This document shows, one piece after another, positions 1 to 10,030 of a stretch of DNA of 64,000 nucleotides. Under the pieces are notes generated by a model, which was not told where the DNA came from, searched no databases, and saw only the letters and a list, made by a program, of their open reading frames with translations. Source of the stretch: Caldimonas mangrovi (GTDB lineage Bacteria; Pseudomonadota; Gammaproteobacteria; Burkholderiales; Burkholderiaceae_C); the NCBI RefSeq assembly GCF_023721835.1, contig NZ_JAMKFE010000019.1:33447-97446 (forward strand), in the 5' to 3' direction. Within the stretch, counting starts at the first letter, position 1; the number at the start of each line of letters is the position of its first letter. Both the position numbers and the translations under genes were made by a program.

Positions 1-270
1 GACGATCAAGCGAGCGCCGGCTGCGCGCACGGCGTCCACCTGCGCGGCGTCCATGACGGTGCCTGCACCGACCAGGGTGTGCGGTGGTACGTGCCGCACG
101 ATGGCCTCGATGCATTCGAGCGCGCCCGGCCGGTTCAGCGGCACCTCCAGCGCGCGAAAGCCGGCGTCGAGCAGCACCCCGGCCGCCTCGGCGGCGTGCC
201 GAGGTTCCAGCCCGCGCAGGATCGCCACCAGCGGCGGCGAAGGCGTGGTCGGTGCAGCGGTGTCGTTCAT
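1..270 (-). CDS. dgoA: 2-dehydro-3-deoxy-6-phosphogalactonate aldolase, N-terminal part
   Basis: The first 90 residues of a KDPG/KDPGal-type class I aldolase; the rest lies beyond the left edge. It would split 2-keto-3-deoxy-6-phosphogalactonate into pyruvate and glyceraldehyde 3-phosphate in the cytoplasm, the last step of the De Ley-Doudoroff galactose route. Visible family marks are the LVAILRG strand near residues 14-20, a Glu in LEVPLNRP (residues 41-48) and GAGTV at 68-72. The Schiff-base Lys is outside the window. Its ATG shares four bases (ATGA) with the end of dgoK, so the two are co-translated. The call rests on half a domain plus the kinase next door; KDPG aldolase of the Entner-Doudoroff pathway is the alternative. 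Confidence 0.88.
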   Translation of the reverse strand, partial: MNDTAAPTTPSPPLVAILRGLEPRHAAEAAGVLLDAGFRALEVPLNRPGALECIEAIVRHVPPHTLVGAGTVMDAAQVDAVRAAGARLIV

Positions 271-1187
271 GCGAGCGCCTCCGTGGAACAGGCACCCAGG
301 GCATGCCAGGCAGCCGTCTGCACGGCATCGATGTCCAGCGTGACGGTGGTCGGCCCCAGCATCTGCGCGCAATGGGCATGCAGGCGAGCCAACACGGGGC
401 TGCCGATCAAGCGCACGACGGCGTCGCGCGGCAGCCCGTTGGCGAGCGCTTCGTGCCATTCGGCGCCCAGCAACAGGCCGCTGAGATAGGCGCCGGCCTC
501 GTCGCGCGGCAGGCGGCCGGTGACCACCCGAGCGCGGCAGCCGAACAGCTCGCGGCTCAGCGCGCGCCTTTGCGCCGCCTGCACGCCTTGCTCGAAGGCC
601 CGTGGATGCGACAGCGGGTCGCCGCCGGTCGTCGGCTGCATCAGCGGCGCCAGCGTGCCATGGCTCGACAGCAAGGCAAACAGCTCGCCGCTCATGCACG
701 TGCGCAACTGCACGACCCGTCCGCCGCGCAACTCCACCCATTTGCTGTGCGTGCCCGGCAGCACGTACCAGCCATCGTGCGGCGCCAGCATCCAGGCGCC
801 GAGCAACTGCGTTTCCTCGCCTCGCATCACGTCGACTTCGTCGCCGCGTTGCCAGCAGCAGCCCGGCACGATGAACCACCGCTCGGCGCCGTCGATGGCG
901 ACGAGCTGGCGCGACCAGGCCGTGATCGGGTTCGCCGCGTCGAGGTAGGGCACCTCCTGCCAGCCGGTGGCGCTGCCCACCATGCCCGCCATCACGACGG
1001 TGCTGTCGGCCGGTGCCGAAAGCCGCTGCAACAGCCCGCACAGCGAGTCGGCGAAATGCGTCGCGCAGGCCAGCACGCCCTGGTCGTCCGCGTGCCGCAC
1101 GACCTGCTCGTCGCCGCCGAAATACCAGGCCCGCCGGTGCGTCGTGCCCCAGTCGATGCCGACCCAGTGCGAGGCAGGGGAGCTCAT
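267..1187 (-). CDS. dgoK: 2-dehydro-3-deoxygalactonokinase
   Basis: A 306-residue DgoK-family sugar-acid kinase that phosphorylates 2-keto-3-deoxygalactonate with ATP before aldol cleavage. It opens with the ASKHA phosphate-1 loop GIDWGTTHRRAW (residues 9-20) and carries GMVGSATGW and the TRG-like loop GTHSKWVEL typical of the family. The chosen ATG at 1187 overlaps the stop of the upstream permease gene by four bases; the reading frame stays open further upstream only because it runs antisense-like through the permease gene. Together with dgoA it makes the galactose branch of this locus. Length and motifs agree with the family. Confidence 0.92.
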   Translation of the reverse strand: MSSPASHWVGIDWGTTHRRAWYFGGDEQVVRHADDQGVLACATHFADSLCGLLQRLSAPADSTVVMAGMVGSATGWQEVPYLDAANPITAWSRQLVAIDGAERWFIVPGCCWQRGDEVDVMRGEETQLLGAWMLAPHDGWYVLPGTHSKWVELRGGRVVQLRTCMSGELFALLSSHGTLAPLMQPTTGGDPLSHPRAFEQGVQAAQRRALSRELFGCRARVVTGRLPRDEAGAYLSGLLLGAEWHEALANGLPRDAVVRLIGSPVLARLHAHCAQMLGPTTVTLDIDAVQTAAWHALGACSTEALA

Positions 1188-2209
1188 GCCGCGGTCCTCC
1201 GGCCGGTCTCGAACAGGCGCTGCAGCAGGCAGAAGACGAACAGCAAGGCGCCGATGACGATGCGCGTCCACCACGAACTCAACGAGCCGTCGAACATGAT
1301 GAGGGTCTGGATCATGCCGAGGATCAGCACGCCGAACAGCGTGCCCAGCACATAGCCGACACCGCCGCTGAGCAGCGTGCCGCCGATGACGACCGCTGCG
1401 ATCGCATCCAGCTCCAGCCCCATCGCGTGCAGGCCGTAGCCGGACTGCATGTAGAAGGTGAACACCACGCCGGCGAGGGCCGAGCACAAGCCGCTGAGCA
1501 GATAGACCTGCACGGTGGTGCGCGCGACCGGCAGCCCCATCAGCATCGCCGAATGTTCGTTGCCGCCGATCGCATAGACGGTGCGTCCGAACTGCGTGCC
1601 GTGCGCAACGAAGGCCGCGATGGCGACGACCGCCAATGCGAGCAGTGCGCTGAGCGACAGCGAGGCTTCCTCGCCCCACACCGGCAGGCGCCACTGGCCG
1701 GCCGCCGCATAGAACTCATGGGTGATGCTGATCGAGTCGATGCTGATCAGGTAGCACAGGCCACGCGCCAGGAACATGCCCGCCAGCGTGACGATGAACG
1801 GCTGCAGCCGGAAACGCTGGATCAGCAGGCCCATCGTGGCGCCGAAGCCGGCACCGAGCGTGAGCACCAGCGGGATCACGACGATGGGCGGCCAGCCGTG
1901 CTGCTCGACCAACGACGCCGAGATCATCGTGGTGAGCGCGATCACCGAGCCGACCGAGAGGTCGATGCCGCCGGCGAGGATCACGAAGGTCATGCCGACG
2001 GCGACGATGCACAGGAAGGCGTTGTCGATCAGCAGGTTGAGGAAGACCTGCGGCGAGAAGAAGCCGTCGTAGGTGATGGAGCCGAAGGTGGCCATCGCAA
2101 CGAAGAGCATGATCGTCGCGGCCACGGGGACGTGCTGGGGGGCCAGACGCAGGCGCGCCGTGGCGGGCATCTGCACCTCGGTGCCGGCTGGTGCGGGGAG
2201 TGCGCTCAT
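1184..2209 (-). CDS. yjfF: Sugar ABC transporter permease, YjfF-like
   Basis: A 341-residue inner-membrane permease of the ribose/galactofuranose (RbsC/BPD_transp_2) family with about nine hydrophobic segments. Family marks include [18 protein letters not shown] (around residues 72-89) and the cytoplasmic GRTVYAIGGNEHSA loop that docks on the ATPase. It lies last in the transporter part of the operon, 49 bases after a YtfT-like permease, the order seen for E. coli ytfQRT-yjfF. A GTG one codon upstream (2212) is possible. Substrate is inferred from family: galactofuranose, arabinose or a related sugar. Its stop overlaps dgoK by four bases, linking uptake to catabolism. Confidence 0.87.
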   Translation of the reverse strand: MSALPAPAGTEVQMPATARLRLAPQHVPVAATIMLFVAMATFGSITYDGFFSPQVFLNLLIDNAFLCIVAVGMTFVILAGGIDLSVGSVIALTTMISASLVEQHGWPPIVVIPLVLTLGAGFGATMGLLIQRFRLQPFIVTLAGMFLARGLCYLISIDSISITHEFYAAAGQWRLPVWGEEASLSLSALLALAVVAIAAFVAHGTQFGRTVYAIGGNEHSAMLMGLPVARTTVQVYLLSGLCSALAGVVFTFYMQSGYGLHAMGLELDAIAAVVIGGTLLSGGVGYVLGTLFGVLILGMIQTLIMFDGSLSSWWTRIVIGALLFVFCLLQRLFETGRRTAA

Positions 2210-2261
2210 CACTGGTTGCTCGCTGTGTCGTGTAGCCCCTGGCGGGCGAAAGCGCTGTCAT

Positions 2262-3332
2262 TCAACACGGCCACCCCCGTTCCGCACCCGCCGCCGGCCG
2301 CACCACCCAGCGCCGGATGGCCGCCCGAAACTCCGCCGACTGCAACAACATCACCACGAACACCACCGCGGCCTTCACGACGAGGTTCACCTCCGGCGGC
2401 ACGCCGATCGAGTAGATCGTCGACGTCAGCGTCTGGATGATCAATGCGCCGATCACGCTCCCCGCCAGGCTGAAACGTCCCCCGTTCAGCAAGGTCCCGC
2501 CGAGCGTCACCGCCAGGATCGCGTCGAGCTCCAGCAACAACCCGGCGTTGTTGCCGTCCGCGCTCTTGACGTTGGAGCTGATCAGCAGGCCCGCCATCGC
2601 CGCCGCCACGCCGCAGAACACATAGGCCCCGACGGTGATCAGGCGCGATCGCACTCCGGCCACGCGCGCCGCCTGCGGGTTGATGCCGATGGCCTGGATG
2701 AAGAGCCCGAGCGCCGTGCGTGTCAGCGCGACGTGCAGCACCGCCCACACCGCCGCGGCGATGAACAGCGCAAACGGCAGCCCGAGCAGGTAGCCGTTGC
2801 CGATGAAGAAATACGGCGCGTAGTAGATCGTGATGATCTGGCCGTTGGTCAGCAACTGCGCAATACCGCGTCCGGCCACCATCAGGATCAGCGTCGCGAT
2901 GATGGGCTGCATCCCCACCTTGGCGACGAGCAGGCCGTTCCACAGGCCGGCTGCGGCCCCCACGGCCAGCGCCGCCCCGATCGCCGCCCACATCGGGAAG
3001 CGGCTCACGTGGGTGGGCACGCCGTCGACGATGACCAGCTGCCCGCCGATCATCAAGGCCGCCACCGCGGCGCTGATCGCGACGGTGGCGCCCACCGAGA
3101 TGTCGATGCCCCGCGTCGCGACCACCAAGGTCATGCCGACAGCCACCAGCATCAGCGGCGCCGCACGGTTGAGGATGTCGATCAGGCTGCCGTAGAGGTG
3201 GCCGTCGCGCCACTGCAGCCTCAGGAAGCCAGGGTTGAGCACCGCGTTGGCGGCCAGCAGCAGGGCCAGCGTGACCAGCGGCCAGAACAGTCGATGGGTC
3301 ATCGCCCGCTTCAGCACGTCATGCATCGTCAT
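2262..3332 (-). CDS. ytfT: Sugar ABC transporter permease, YtfT-like
   Basis: A 356-residue inner-membrane permease of the same family as the next gene downstream, forming the likely second half of a heterodimeric channel. It has the signature VGMTLVVATRGIDISVGA (near residues 66-83), many hydrophobic segments and the TLGGTLLNGG loop. The ATG at 3332 overlaps the stop of the ATPase gene by four bases; an in-frame ATG two codons later is an alternative. Two different permeases served by one double ATPase is the YtfQRT-YjfF layout, which supports the assignment. Substrate not proved. Confidence 0.87.
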   Translation of the reverse strand: MTMHDVLKRAMTHRLFWPLVTLALLLAANAVLNPGFLRLQWRDGHLYGSLIDILNRAAPLMLVAVGMTLVVATRGIDISVGATVAISAAVAALMIGGQLVIVDGVPTHVSRFPMWAAIGAALAVGAAAGLWNGLLVAKVGMQPIIATLILMVAGRGIAQLLTNGQIITIYYAPYFFIGNGYLLGLPFALFIAAAVWAVLHVALTRTALGLFIQAIGINPQAARVAGVRSRLITVGAYVFCGVAAAMAGLLISSNVKSADGNNAGLLLELDAILAVTLGGTLLNGGRFSLAGSVIGALIIQTLTSTIYSIGVPPEVNLVVKAAVVFVVMLLQSAEFRAAIRRWVVRPAAGAERGWPC

Positions 3333-4849
3333 GCCCCTGCTGCGATGAGGTCGCAGATCGCCGCCTCGCTGGTGCCGGCCGGCAGGTCGCCGACCTTGCG
3401 GCGGTCGCGCAGCACGACGATGCGATCGGACACGCGCACCACTTCGTCCAGCTCGGACGAGATGAACAACACCGCCATGCCGTCCTGCGCAAGCCGCAGG
3501 ATCTGGTCCATGATTTCCTGCTTGGCGGCCACGTCGATGCCGCGGGTGGGTTCGTCGAGGATCAGCAGCGCCGGTTGCGTCGCCAGCCAGCGCGCCAGCA
3601 AGGCCTTCTGCTGGTTACCGCCGGACAGCTGCGCGATCGGCGTCTCGGCGTCGGCCGTGCGGATGCCCAGCGCGCCGATGAAGCGCTCGGCCAGTTCCTG
3701 CTGGCGCCGGCGGCTCAAGGTGCGGCGCACGCCCAGGCGCGCCTGCAGCGCCAGCGCGATGTTCTCGCGCACCGACAGCTCGCCGACGATGCCGTCGCTC
3801 TTGCGGTCTTCCGGGCACAGGCCCATGCCATGCCGGATCGCCTGGGCCGGGTGATCGAGGTGGACGACGCGATCGTTCAAGCGCAGCTCGCCGGCATCGG
3901 CCGCGTCGAGCCCGAACAGCAGGCGCGCCAGCTCGGTGCGGCCCGAGCCGAGCAGCCCGGCCAGCCCGACGACCTCGCCGCAGCGGATCTGCAGGTCGAT
4001 CGGGTGCAGCTGGCCCTTGCGCGCCAGCCCGCGCGCTTCGAGCAGCACGGTGCGGTCCGACACGGCCGCCTGCGGCTGCCGCACGGCCTGCGCGGCAGGC
4101 GCGAGTTCGCGCCCCACCATCGCGGTGATCAGGGCGCCGCGGTCCAGCTCGCCGGCGCGGTACTCGCCGACGAAACGGCCGTTGCGCAGCACGGTGATGC
4201 GGTCCGAGATGGCATACACCTCGTCGAGGAAGTGCGTGACGAACAGGATGGCGAGGCCCTCGCCACGCAGCCGCCGCAACACGGCAAACAGGCGCTGCAC
4301 TTCGCTCTCGTCCAGGCTGGAGGTGGGTTCGTCGAGCACCAGCACCCGGGCCTGGATGCTCAGCGCGCGGGCGATCGCCACCATCTGCTGCACCGCCACC
4401 GAGTAGCCTGCCAGCAACCGCGTCACGTCGATGTGCAGGTCCAGTCGTGCCAGCAGCGCCGCGGCCTCGCGCTGCATGCGCGCCCAGTCGATGCGCCAGC
4501 CGCCCTGCCACCCTGTACGTGGGTAGCGGCCGGCGAAAATGTTCTCCGCCACCGAAAGATTGGGGCACAGGTTCACCTCCTGGTAGACCGTGCTGATGCC
4601 CAGGCGCTGTGCGTCCTGCGGCGAGGCCGCGCGGATCTCGCGGCCCGCCAGCGTCACCGTGCCGGCATCGGGCGCATGCACGCCCGTGAGCACCTTGATC
4701 AAGGTCGACTTGCCGGCGCCGTTCTGTCCCATCAGCGCATGCACCTCGCCGGCACGCAGGCGCAGGCTCACGTCCTGCAGCGCCTGCACGCCGGTGAAGC
4801 GTTTGCAGATGCCGGTGAGTTCGAGCACGATCGGGAAATCGGTGTTCAC
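3329..4849 (-). CDS. ytfR: Sugar ABC transporter ATPase with two ATP-binding domains, YtfR-like
   Basis: A 506-residue tandem ATPase of the carbohydrate-uptake-2 (CUT2) group. The first domain has Walker A GQNGAGKST (residues 41-49) and Walker B VLVLDEPTSSLD; the second has the degenerate P-loop GLLGSGRTE, the signature LSGGNQQK and [12 protein letters not shown]. The start chosen is GTG at 4849 because it gives a four-base GTGA overlap with the upstream gguB, the same spacing used through the operon; an ATG at 4879 would extend 10 codons into gguB. It should energise the YtfT/YjfF permease pair. Confidence 0.88.
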   Translation of the reverse strand: MNTDFPIVLELTGICKRFTGVQALQDVSLRLRAGEVHALMGQNGAGKSTLIKVLTGVHAPDAGTVTLAGREIRAASPQDAQRLGISTVYQEVNLCPNLSVAENIFAGRYPRTGWQGGWRIDWARMQREAAALLARLDLHIDVTRLLAGYSVAVQQMVAIARALSIQARVLVLDEPTSSLDESEVQRLFAVLRRLRGEGLAILFVTHFLDEVYAISDRITVLRNGRFVGEYRAGELDRGALITAMVGRELAPAAQAVRQPQAAVSDRTVLLEARGLARKGQLHPIDLQIRCGEVVGLAGLLGSGRTELARLLFGLDAADAGELRLNDRVVHLDHPAQAIRHGMGLCPEDRKSDGIVGELSVRENIALALQARLGVRRTLSRRRQQELAERFIGALGIRTADAETPIAQLSGGNQQKALLARWLATQPALLILDEPTRGIDVAAKQEIMDQILRLAQDGMAVLFISSELDEVVRVSDRIVVLRDRRKVGDLPAGTSEAAICDLIAAGA

Positions 4850-6048
4850 TGCTTGTTCTTGTTGTAGACGTCCACGCACACGGCGGCCAGCAGCACCAGG
4901 CCCTTGATGACCTGCTGGTAGTCGATGCCGATGCCGAGGATGGACATGCCGTTGTTCATCACGCCCATCACGAAGGCGCCGATCACCGCTCCCATCACCT
5001 TGCCGACGCCGCCCGAGGCCGACGCGCCGCCGATGAAGCAGGCCGCGATCACGTCGAGCTCGAAGCCCAGGCCGGCCTTGGGCGTGGCGGTGTTCAGCCG
5101 CGCGGCGAACACCAGGCCGGCCAGCGCGGCGAGTGCGCCCATGTTGACGAAGGCGAGAAAGGTGAGCCGCTCGGTCTTGATGCCCGACAGCCGCGCCGCC
5201 TTTTCGTTGCCGCCGAGCGCATAGACCCGCCGGCCCAACGTGGTGCGCTGCGTGACGAAGTCATAGGCCAGCATCAGCGCGAACATCACGATCAGCACAT
5301 TGGGCAGACCGCGGTACGACGCCAGCAGGTAGCACAGGAACACGATGGTCGCGGCGAACACCGCGGTCTTCAGCAGGAAGAAGGCCGACGGCTCCTCCTC
5401 CATGCCGTGTTGCAGGTGCACGCGCCGCTCGCGCAGGCGGCTCCACACCATCGCGGCCGCCACCGCCACACCCAGCAGCAGCGAACCGAGCCGCAGGCTT
5501 TCGCCGCCGAGCGGGTCGGGAACGAAGCCCGAGCTCAAGCGCTGGAAGGTGTCGGGGAAGGGCCCGAGCGACTGGCCCTGCAGCACGGCGAGCGCCAGCC
5601 CCTTGAACACCAGCATGCCGGCCAGCGTGACGATGAAGGACGGGATCTTCAGGAAAGCGACAAAGCTGCCCTGGATGCCACCGATGACGGCCCCGGCCGC
5701 CAGGCACAGCAGTGAGGCCGGCACGAAATGCATCTCGTAGCGCACCATCAGCACCGCAGCCAGCGCGCCGACGAAGCCGCACACCGAGCCGACCGACAGG
5801 TCGATGTGCCCGGAGACGATCACCAGCAGCATGCCCAGCGCCATGATGACGATGTAGCTGTTCTGCAGCACCAGGTTGGTCAGGTTGAGCGGCTGCATCA
5901 GCGTGCCGTCGGTCATGACCTGGAAGAAGATCATGATCACGACGAGCGACAGCAGCATGCCGTACTCGCGCATGTTGTGCTTCAGGAAGCCGGCATACGA
6001 CTTGGCCGGTGGCCCGGAGGTGGCTTCGGCGATCGCTTGTTCACTCAT
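4846..6048 (-). CDS. gguB: Multiple-sugar ABC transporter permease GguB
   Basis: A 400-residue permease of the xylose/multiple-sugar (XylH/GguB/MmsB) type, longer than the YtfT/YjfF permeases because of a central cytoplasmic loop (around residues 200-230, [16 protein letters not shown]). It has [13 protein letters not shown] near residue 80 and [14 protein letters not shown] near 270. It follows gguA with an 8-base overlap and chvE two genes upstream. Known members of this family take up galactose, arabinose, xylose and glucose with ChvE as binding protein; the exact range here is inferred. Confidence 0.92.
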   Translation of the reverse strand: MSEQAIAEATSGPPAKSYAGFLKHNMREYGMLLSLVVIMIFFQVMTDGTLMQPLNLTNLVLQNSYIVIMALGMLLVIVSGHIDLSVGSVCGFVGALAAVLMVRYEMHFVPASLLCLAAGAVIGGIQGSFVAFLKIPSFIVTLAGMLVFKGLALAVLQGQSLGPFPDTFQRLSSGFVPDPLGGESLRLGSLLLGVAVAAAMVWSRLRERRVHLQHGMEEEPSAFFLLKTAVFAATIVFLCYLLASYRGLPNVLIVMFALMLAYDFVTQRTTLGRRVYALGGNEKAARLSGIKTERLTFLAFVNMGALAALAGLVFAARLNTATPKAGLGFELDVIAACFIGGASASGGVGKVMGAVIGAFVMGVMNNGMSILGIGIDYQQVIKGLVLLAAVCVDVYNKNKQ

Positions 6049-7630
6049 GACCGGCTTTCATGATGGCGCGCATGATGGCCTCCTGCGAGGCTTCCGAGCG
6101 GTCGAGCTCGGCGACGAAGCGACCCTCGTTCATCACGTAGAGCCGGTCGCACATGCCCAGCAGTTCAGGCATCTCGGACGAGATCATCACGATGCATTTG
6201 CCCTCGGCGGCCAACGCCGCCATGATGGAGTAGATCTCATACTTGGCGCCGACGTCGATGCCGCGCGTCGGCTCGTCGAGGATCAGCACTTCCGGCCGGC
6301 CGAACAGCCATTTCGCCAGCACCACCTTCTGCTGGTTGCCCCCCGACAGGTTGACGACCTTCTGCGTGGTGCCGGCGCAGCGGATGTTCAGCTGGCGCCG
6401 GAAGTCGCTCGCCACCGCATGCTCGCGCGCCGGGTCGATCACGCCGCGGCGCGACACGCCGGGCAGGTGCGCCAGGCTGACGTTGTGGCGGATGTCGTCT
6501 TCCAGCACCAGGCCGAGGCCCTTGCGGTCCTCGGTCACGTAGGCGATGCCGGCGTCGATCGCCCGCTGCACGTTGCTCAGGTCGACCGGCCGGCCGTGCA
6601 TCAGCGCCTGCCCGCTGATGCGCCGGCCCCACGAGCGGCCGAACACGCTCATCGCCAGCTCCGTGCGTCCGGCACCCATCAGGCCCGCGATGCCGAGGAT
6701 CTCGCCGCGCCGCACCTGCAGGTTCACGCCCTTGACCACCTCGCGCCCGGCATGCACCGGGTGGTGCACGCGCCAGTCGCGCAGCTCGAACACCGTCTCG
6801 CCGATGCTCGGCGTGCGCGGCGGGTAGCGGTCGGTCAGCGCGCGGCCCACCATGTGGCGGATCACCACGTCTTCACTCACCGGCACCCGCTCGCCGCCGT
6901 GCATGCAGTCGAGCGTCTGCACGGTGCTGCCGTCGCGCAGCACGGTGATCGCGTCGGCCACACGCGAGATCTCGTTGAGCTTGTGCGAGATCAGGATCGA
7001 TGTGATGCCTTGTTGCTTGAATTCCAGCAGCAGCGACAACAGCGCGTGGCTGTCGCCTTCGTTCAGACTGGCGGTCGGCTCGTCGAGGATCAGCAGCTTG
7101 ACGCGCTTGGCCAGCGCCTTGGCGATCTCCACCAGTTGCTGCTGACCCACGCCCAGGTGCGTGACCAGGGTGCGCGGCGATTCCTTCAGGCCGACCTTGG
7201 CGAGCAGGTCCTGCGTCTTGCGGTATGCCGTCACCGCGTCGATGACACCGTGGCGCGCCTGCTCGTTGCCGAGAAACACATTCTCGGTGATCGACAGCAG
7301 TGGCACCAGCGCGAGTTCCTGGTGGATGATGATGACGCCCGCCGCCTCGCTGTCGGCAATGCCGCCGAAACGCCGTTCCTGCCCGTCGAAGACGATGCTG
7401 CCCTCGTAGCTGCCGTGCGGGTACACGCCGCTGAGCACCTTCATCAGCGTGGACTTGCCGGCGCCGTTCTCGCCGACCAGCGCATGGATCTCGCCGGCGC
7501 GCACCTTCAGGTTGACATGGTCGAGCGCGACCACGCCGGGGAAGGTCTTGCGGATGCCACGCATCTCCAGCAGCACCGGCGCGTCGCGTGCCGGTGCTGT
7601 CGAAGCGTCGGGGGCAACCGCCGTTTTCAT
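6041..7630 (-). CDS. gguA: Multiple-sugar ABC transporter ATPase GguA
   Basis: A 529-residue double ATPase. Domain one has Walker [10 protein letters not shown] (residues 53-61), [13 protein letters not shown] in place of the classic signature and [12 protein letters not shown]; domain two has [17 protein letters not shown] and [11 protein letters not shown], the pattern of XylG/MmsA/GguA proteins. Start ATG at 7630 overlaps the chvE stop by four bases. It powers the GguB permease and is distinct from the YtfR-like ATPase encoded further on in the same operon, so the cell makes two separate sugar importers from one transcript. Confidence 0.92.
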   Translation of the reverse strand: MKTAVAPDASTAPARDAPVLLEMRGIRKTFPGVVALDHVNLKVRAGEIHALVGENGAGKSTLMKVLSGVYPHGSYEGSIVFDGQERRFGGIADSEAAGVIIIHQELALVPLLSITENVFLGNEQARHGVIDAVTAYRKTQDLLAKVGLKESPRTLVTHLGVGQQQLVEIAKALAKRVKLLILDEPTASLNEGDSHALLSLLLEFKQQGITSILISHKLNEISRVADAITVLRDGSTVQTLDCMHGGERVPVSEDVVIRHMVGRALTDRYPPRTPSIGETVFELRDWRVHHPVHAGREVVKGVNLQVRRGEILGIAGLMGAGRTELAMSVFGRSWGRRISGQALMHGRPVDLSNVQRAIDAGIAYVTEDRKGLGLVLEDDIRHNVSLAHLPGVSRRGVIDPAREHAVASDFRRQLNIRCAGTTQKVVNLSGGNQQKVVLAKWLFGRPEVLILDEPTRGIDVGAKYEIYSIMAALAAEGKCIVMISSEMPELLGMCDRLYVMNEGRFVAELDRSEASQEAIMRAIMKAGHE

Positions 7631-8694
7631 TTGATCTGGTTTTCCTTGTAGTAGCCGCTGGTGACGAGCACTTCCTTCCAGTTGGAGGCATCGACCGCGA
7701 CCGGCTTGAGCAGGAAGGACGGCACCACCTTGATCCCGTTGTTGTAGGTCTTGGTGTCGTTGATGGTCGGCTGCTTGCCGGCCAGCACGGCGTCCACAAG
7801 GTCGACCGTCACCTTGGCCAGGTTGCGGGTGTCCTTGAACACCGTGGAGGTCTGGTCGCCGCGCACGATGGCCTTGACCGACGGGATCTCGGCGTCCTGC
7901 CCGGTGATCACCGGCATCGGCTGTTCGGGCGAGCCGTAGCCCACACCGCGCAGCGACGACAGGATGCCGATCGACAAGCCGTCGTACGGCGACAGCACCG
8001 CGTCGACGCGGGCCTTGCCGTAGTAGGCCGACAGCAGGTTGTCCATGCGCGCCTGCGCCACCGAGCCGTCCCAGCGCAGCGTGCCGACCTTGTCCATGCC
8101 CATCTGCTTGCTGCGCACCACCAGCTTGCCGCTGTCGATGTAGGGTTTGAGCACCGACATCGCACCGTCGTAGAAGAAGTAGGCGTTGTTGTCGTCCGGC
8201 GAGCCGCCGAACAGCTCGATGTTGAACGGCCCCTTGCCCTGCTTGAGGCCCAGCTTGTCGACGATGGAGCCGGCCTGCAGCACGCCGACCTGGAAGTTGT
8301 CGAAGGTGGTGTAGTAGTCGACATGCTTCGAGCCGCGGATGAGCCGGTCATAGGCCACCACCTTGACACCCTTGTCGGCTGCCTTCTGCAGCGCGTTCGA
8401 CAGCGTGGTGCCGTCGATGGCCGCGATCACCAGCACCTTCACGCCCTTGGTGATCATGTTCTCGATCTGCGCCAGCTGGTTGGGGATGTCGTCTTCGGCG
8501 TACTGCAGGTCGGTGGCGTAGCCCCGTTCCTTGAAGTAGCGCACCATGTATTCGCCATCGGCGATCCAGCGCGACGACGACTTGGTCGGCATCGCGATAC
8601 CGACCGTGCCCTTGCCCTGCGCCGCGGCCGGCTGCATCAGCGCCGCCACACCGAACGCAAGCCCCGCGACGAGTGTCTTGAACAGTGTTTTCAT
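7627..8694 (-). CDS. chvE: Periplasmic multiple-sugar-binding protein ChvE
   Basis: A 355-residue periplasmic binding protein. The N-terminus is a clear signal peptide ([19 protein letters not shown], cleaved after AAAQG near residue 26). The mature part starts with [18 protein letters not shown], the hallmark opening of ChvE/MmsE/XylF-like proteins, and contains [16 protein letters not shown] in the second lobe. In plant-associated bacteria ChvE binds galactose, arabinose and glucose and can signal as well as feed the transporter. Start ATG at 8694 sits just before the signal peptide; an upstream in-frame extension lacks secretion features. A stop-adjacent repeat lies in the 174-base gap separating it from the preceding gene. 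Confidence 0.93.
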   Translation of the reverse strand: MKTLFKTLVAGLAFGVAALMQPAAAQGKGTVGIAMPTKSSSRWIADGEYMVRYFKERGYATDLQYAEDDIPNQLAQIENMITKGVKVLVIAAIDGTTLSNALQKAADKGVKVVAYDRLIRGSKHVDYYTTFDNFQVGVLQAGSIVDKLGLKQGKGPFNIELFGGSPDDNNAYFFYDGAMSVLKPYIDSGKLVVRSKQMGMDKVGTLRWDGSVAQARMDNLLSAYYGKARVDAVLSPYDGLSIGILSSLRGVGYGSPEQPMPVITGQDAEIPSVKAIVRGDQTSTVFKDTRNLAKVTVDLVDAVLAGKQPTINDTKTYNNGIKVVPSFLLKPVAVDASNWKEVLVTSGYYKENQIK

Positions 8695-8803
8695 CGTTTG
8701 TCTCCGTGATCCTCTGAATGGCCCCAAAGTGCCTGCAAAGCTTGCGTCACACCGTCCCCGTTTCAGCACCACTGCGCCTCCCGTCTTTCTCGAGTGCCAC
8801 CGT

Positions 8804-8868
8804 GGATCCGGCTCCGCCGGTCCACCGGTGGCGCCCCCTCGGGGGGCGCGCGCAGCGCGTAGGGGGGT
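8804..8868 (-). repeat. Stop-adjacent palindromic repeat, copy A
   Basis: About 65 bases that begin directly after the TAG of the YtfQ-like gene (read on the minus strand) and end with the core that reads GGATCCGGCTCCGCCGGT on the plus strand (8804-8821). Internal inverted segments (GCGCCCCC against GGGGGCGC; GGCTCC near CCGGTGG) predict strong hairpins. Similar copies are at 9963, 35737, 42030 and 58006. It lies between a binding-protein gene and the next transporter genes, where a hairpin could protect the upstream mRNA or damp read-through; that role is inferred. Confidence 0.75.
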
Positions 8869-9834
8869 CTAGTACTTCCGTTTGGGAAATTCCTTGGCCG
8901 CGACCTCCATCGGGAAGATCCCTTCCTCGGTCACGATGCGCTTGGGCAGGGTCTTGCCGGCCTTCAGGTCTTTCACCGCCTGCATCAGCTGCGGCCCGAG
9001 CAGCGGGCTGCACTCGACCGTCACGTTCAGCTTGCCGGCCATCATGGCCTCGAATGCGCCCTTCACCGCGTCGATCGAGATGATGACGATGTCTTTCGCC
9101 GGCTTCAGCCCGGCCTCCTCGATGGCCTGGATGGCACCGATCGCCATGTCGTCGTTGTGCGCATAGAGCACGTTGATTTTCTTGCCTTCAGCCTTCAAGA
9201 AGGCTTCCATCACCTCCTTGCCTTTGGCACGCGTGAAGTCGCCCGTCTGCGAGCGGATGATCTTGAACTTCGGGTCGGCCTTGATGATCTCCTCGAAACC
9301 GCGCTTGCGGTCGATCGCCGGGGCCGAGCCTACGGTGCCCTGCAGCTCGACGATGTGGACCTCGCCCTTCACGTCCTTCATTTTCTCGGTCAGCCAGCGG
9401 CCGGCCTTGCGGCCTTCTTCGAGGAAGTCGGAGCCCATGAAACTGACCCAGAGCGAGTCGTCCTTCACGTTGACGGCACGGTCGGTCAGGATCACCGGTA
9501 TCTTCGCCGCCTTGGCCTCGCGCAGCACGGTCTCCCAGCCGCTCTCGACCACCGGCGAGAACGCGATCACGTCGACGCGCTGTGCGATGAAGGAGCGGAT
9601 CGCCTTGATCTGGTTCTCCTGCTTCTGCTGTGCGTCGGAGAACTTCAGCTCGATGCCGTGCTCCTTGGCGGCCGACTTGATCGACTCGGTATTGGCGGTC
9701 CGCCATTCCGACTCGGCGCCGATCTGGCTGAAGCCGAGCACGACCTTCTTCTGTGCGAAGGCCCCCAGCGGCAAGCCCCCGGCCATTGCAGCCGCGGCCA
9801 TCCCGGCGATCACGTGACGTCTTTGTGCATTCAT
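8869..9834 (-). CDS. ytfQ: Periplasmic sugar-binding protein, YtfQ-like
   Basis: A 321-residue periplasmic binding protein of the Peripla_BP_4 family. The signal sequence covers residues 1-27 (MNAQRRHVIAGMAAAAMAGG... ending AFAQ). The mature start VVLGFSQIGAESEWRTANT is diagnostic for YtfQ-like galactofuranose-binding proteins, as is YAHNDDMAIGAIQAIEEAG. It probably serves the YtfR/YtfT/YjfF proteins, although chvE-gguAB lie between them. Start ATG at 9834 was chosen for the signal peptide; the frame is open far upstream without coding character. No other binding protein for that transporter is in the window. Confidence 0.9.
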   Translation of the reverse strand: MNAQRRHVIAGMAAAAMAGGLPLGAFAQKKVVLGFSQIGAESEWRTANTESIKSAAKEHGIELKFSDAQQKQENQIKAIRSFIAQRVDVIAFSPVVESGWETVLREAKAAKIPVILTDRAVNVKDDSLWVSFMGSDFLEEGRKAGRWLTEKMKDVKGEVHIVELQGTVGSAPAIDRKRGFEEIIKADPKFKIIRSQTGDFTRAKGKEVMEAFLKAEGKKINVLYAHNDDMAIGAIQAIEEAGLKPAKDIVIISIDAVKGAFEAMMAGKLNVTVECSPLLGPQLMQAVKDLKAGKTLPKRIVTEEGIFPMEVAAKEFPKRKY

Positions 9835-9962
9835 TGCCTGTCTCCTCTTGTGCTCTGATGGATCAGCCTTGCCCAGGTCAGCTCGGCCGGGTTGAAAATT
9901 CAGATCTGCACGCCGGACGCTCCTGCGTTGGCACGAACCTGGCAGAGGCGAGTGGCGACCGC

Positions 9963-10030
9963 GGATCCGGTTTCGCCGGCCCGCTGGAAGCGCCCCCTGA
10001 AGCGGGGGCGGGGAGTGCGCAGGGTGTGGG
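9963..10030 (-). repeat. Stop-adjacent palindromic repeat, copy B
   Basis: A diverged copy of the repeat, starting directly after the TGA of the aldehyde dehydrogenase gene and ending at GGATCC (9963-9968). The core reads GGATCCGGTTTCGCCGGC and the central hairpin is CGCCCCC / GGGGGCG. It fills part of the 196-base gap before the ytfQ-like gene. Confidence 0.6.
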
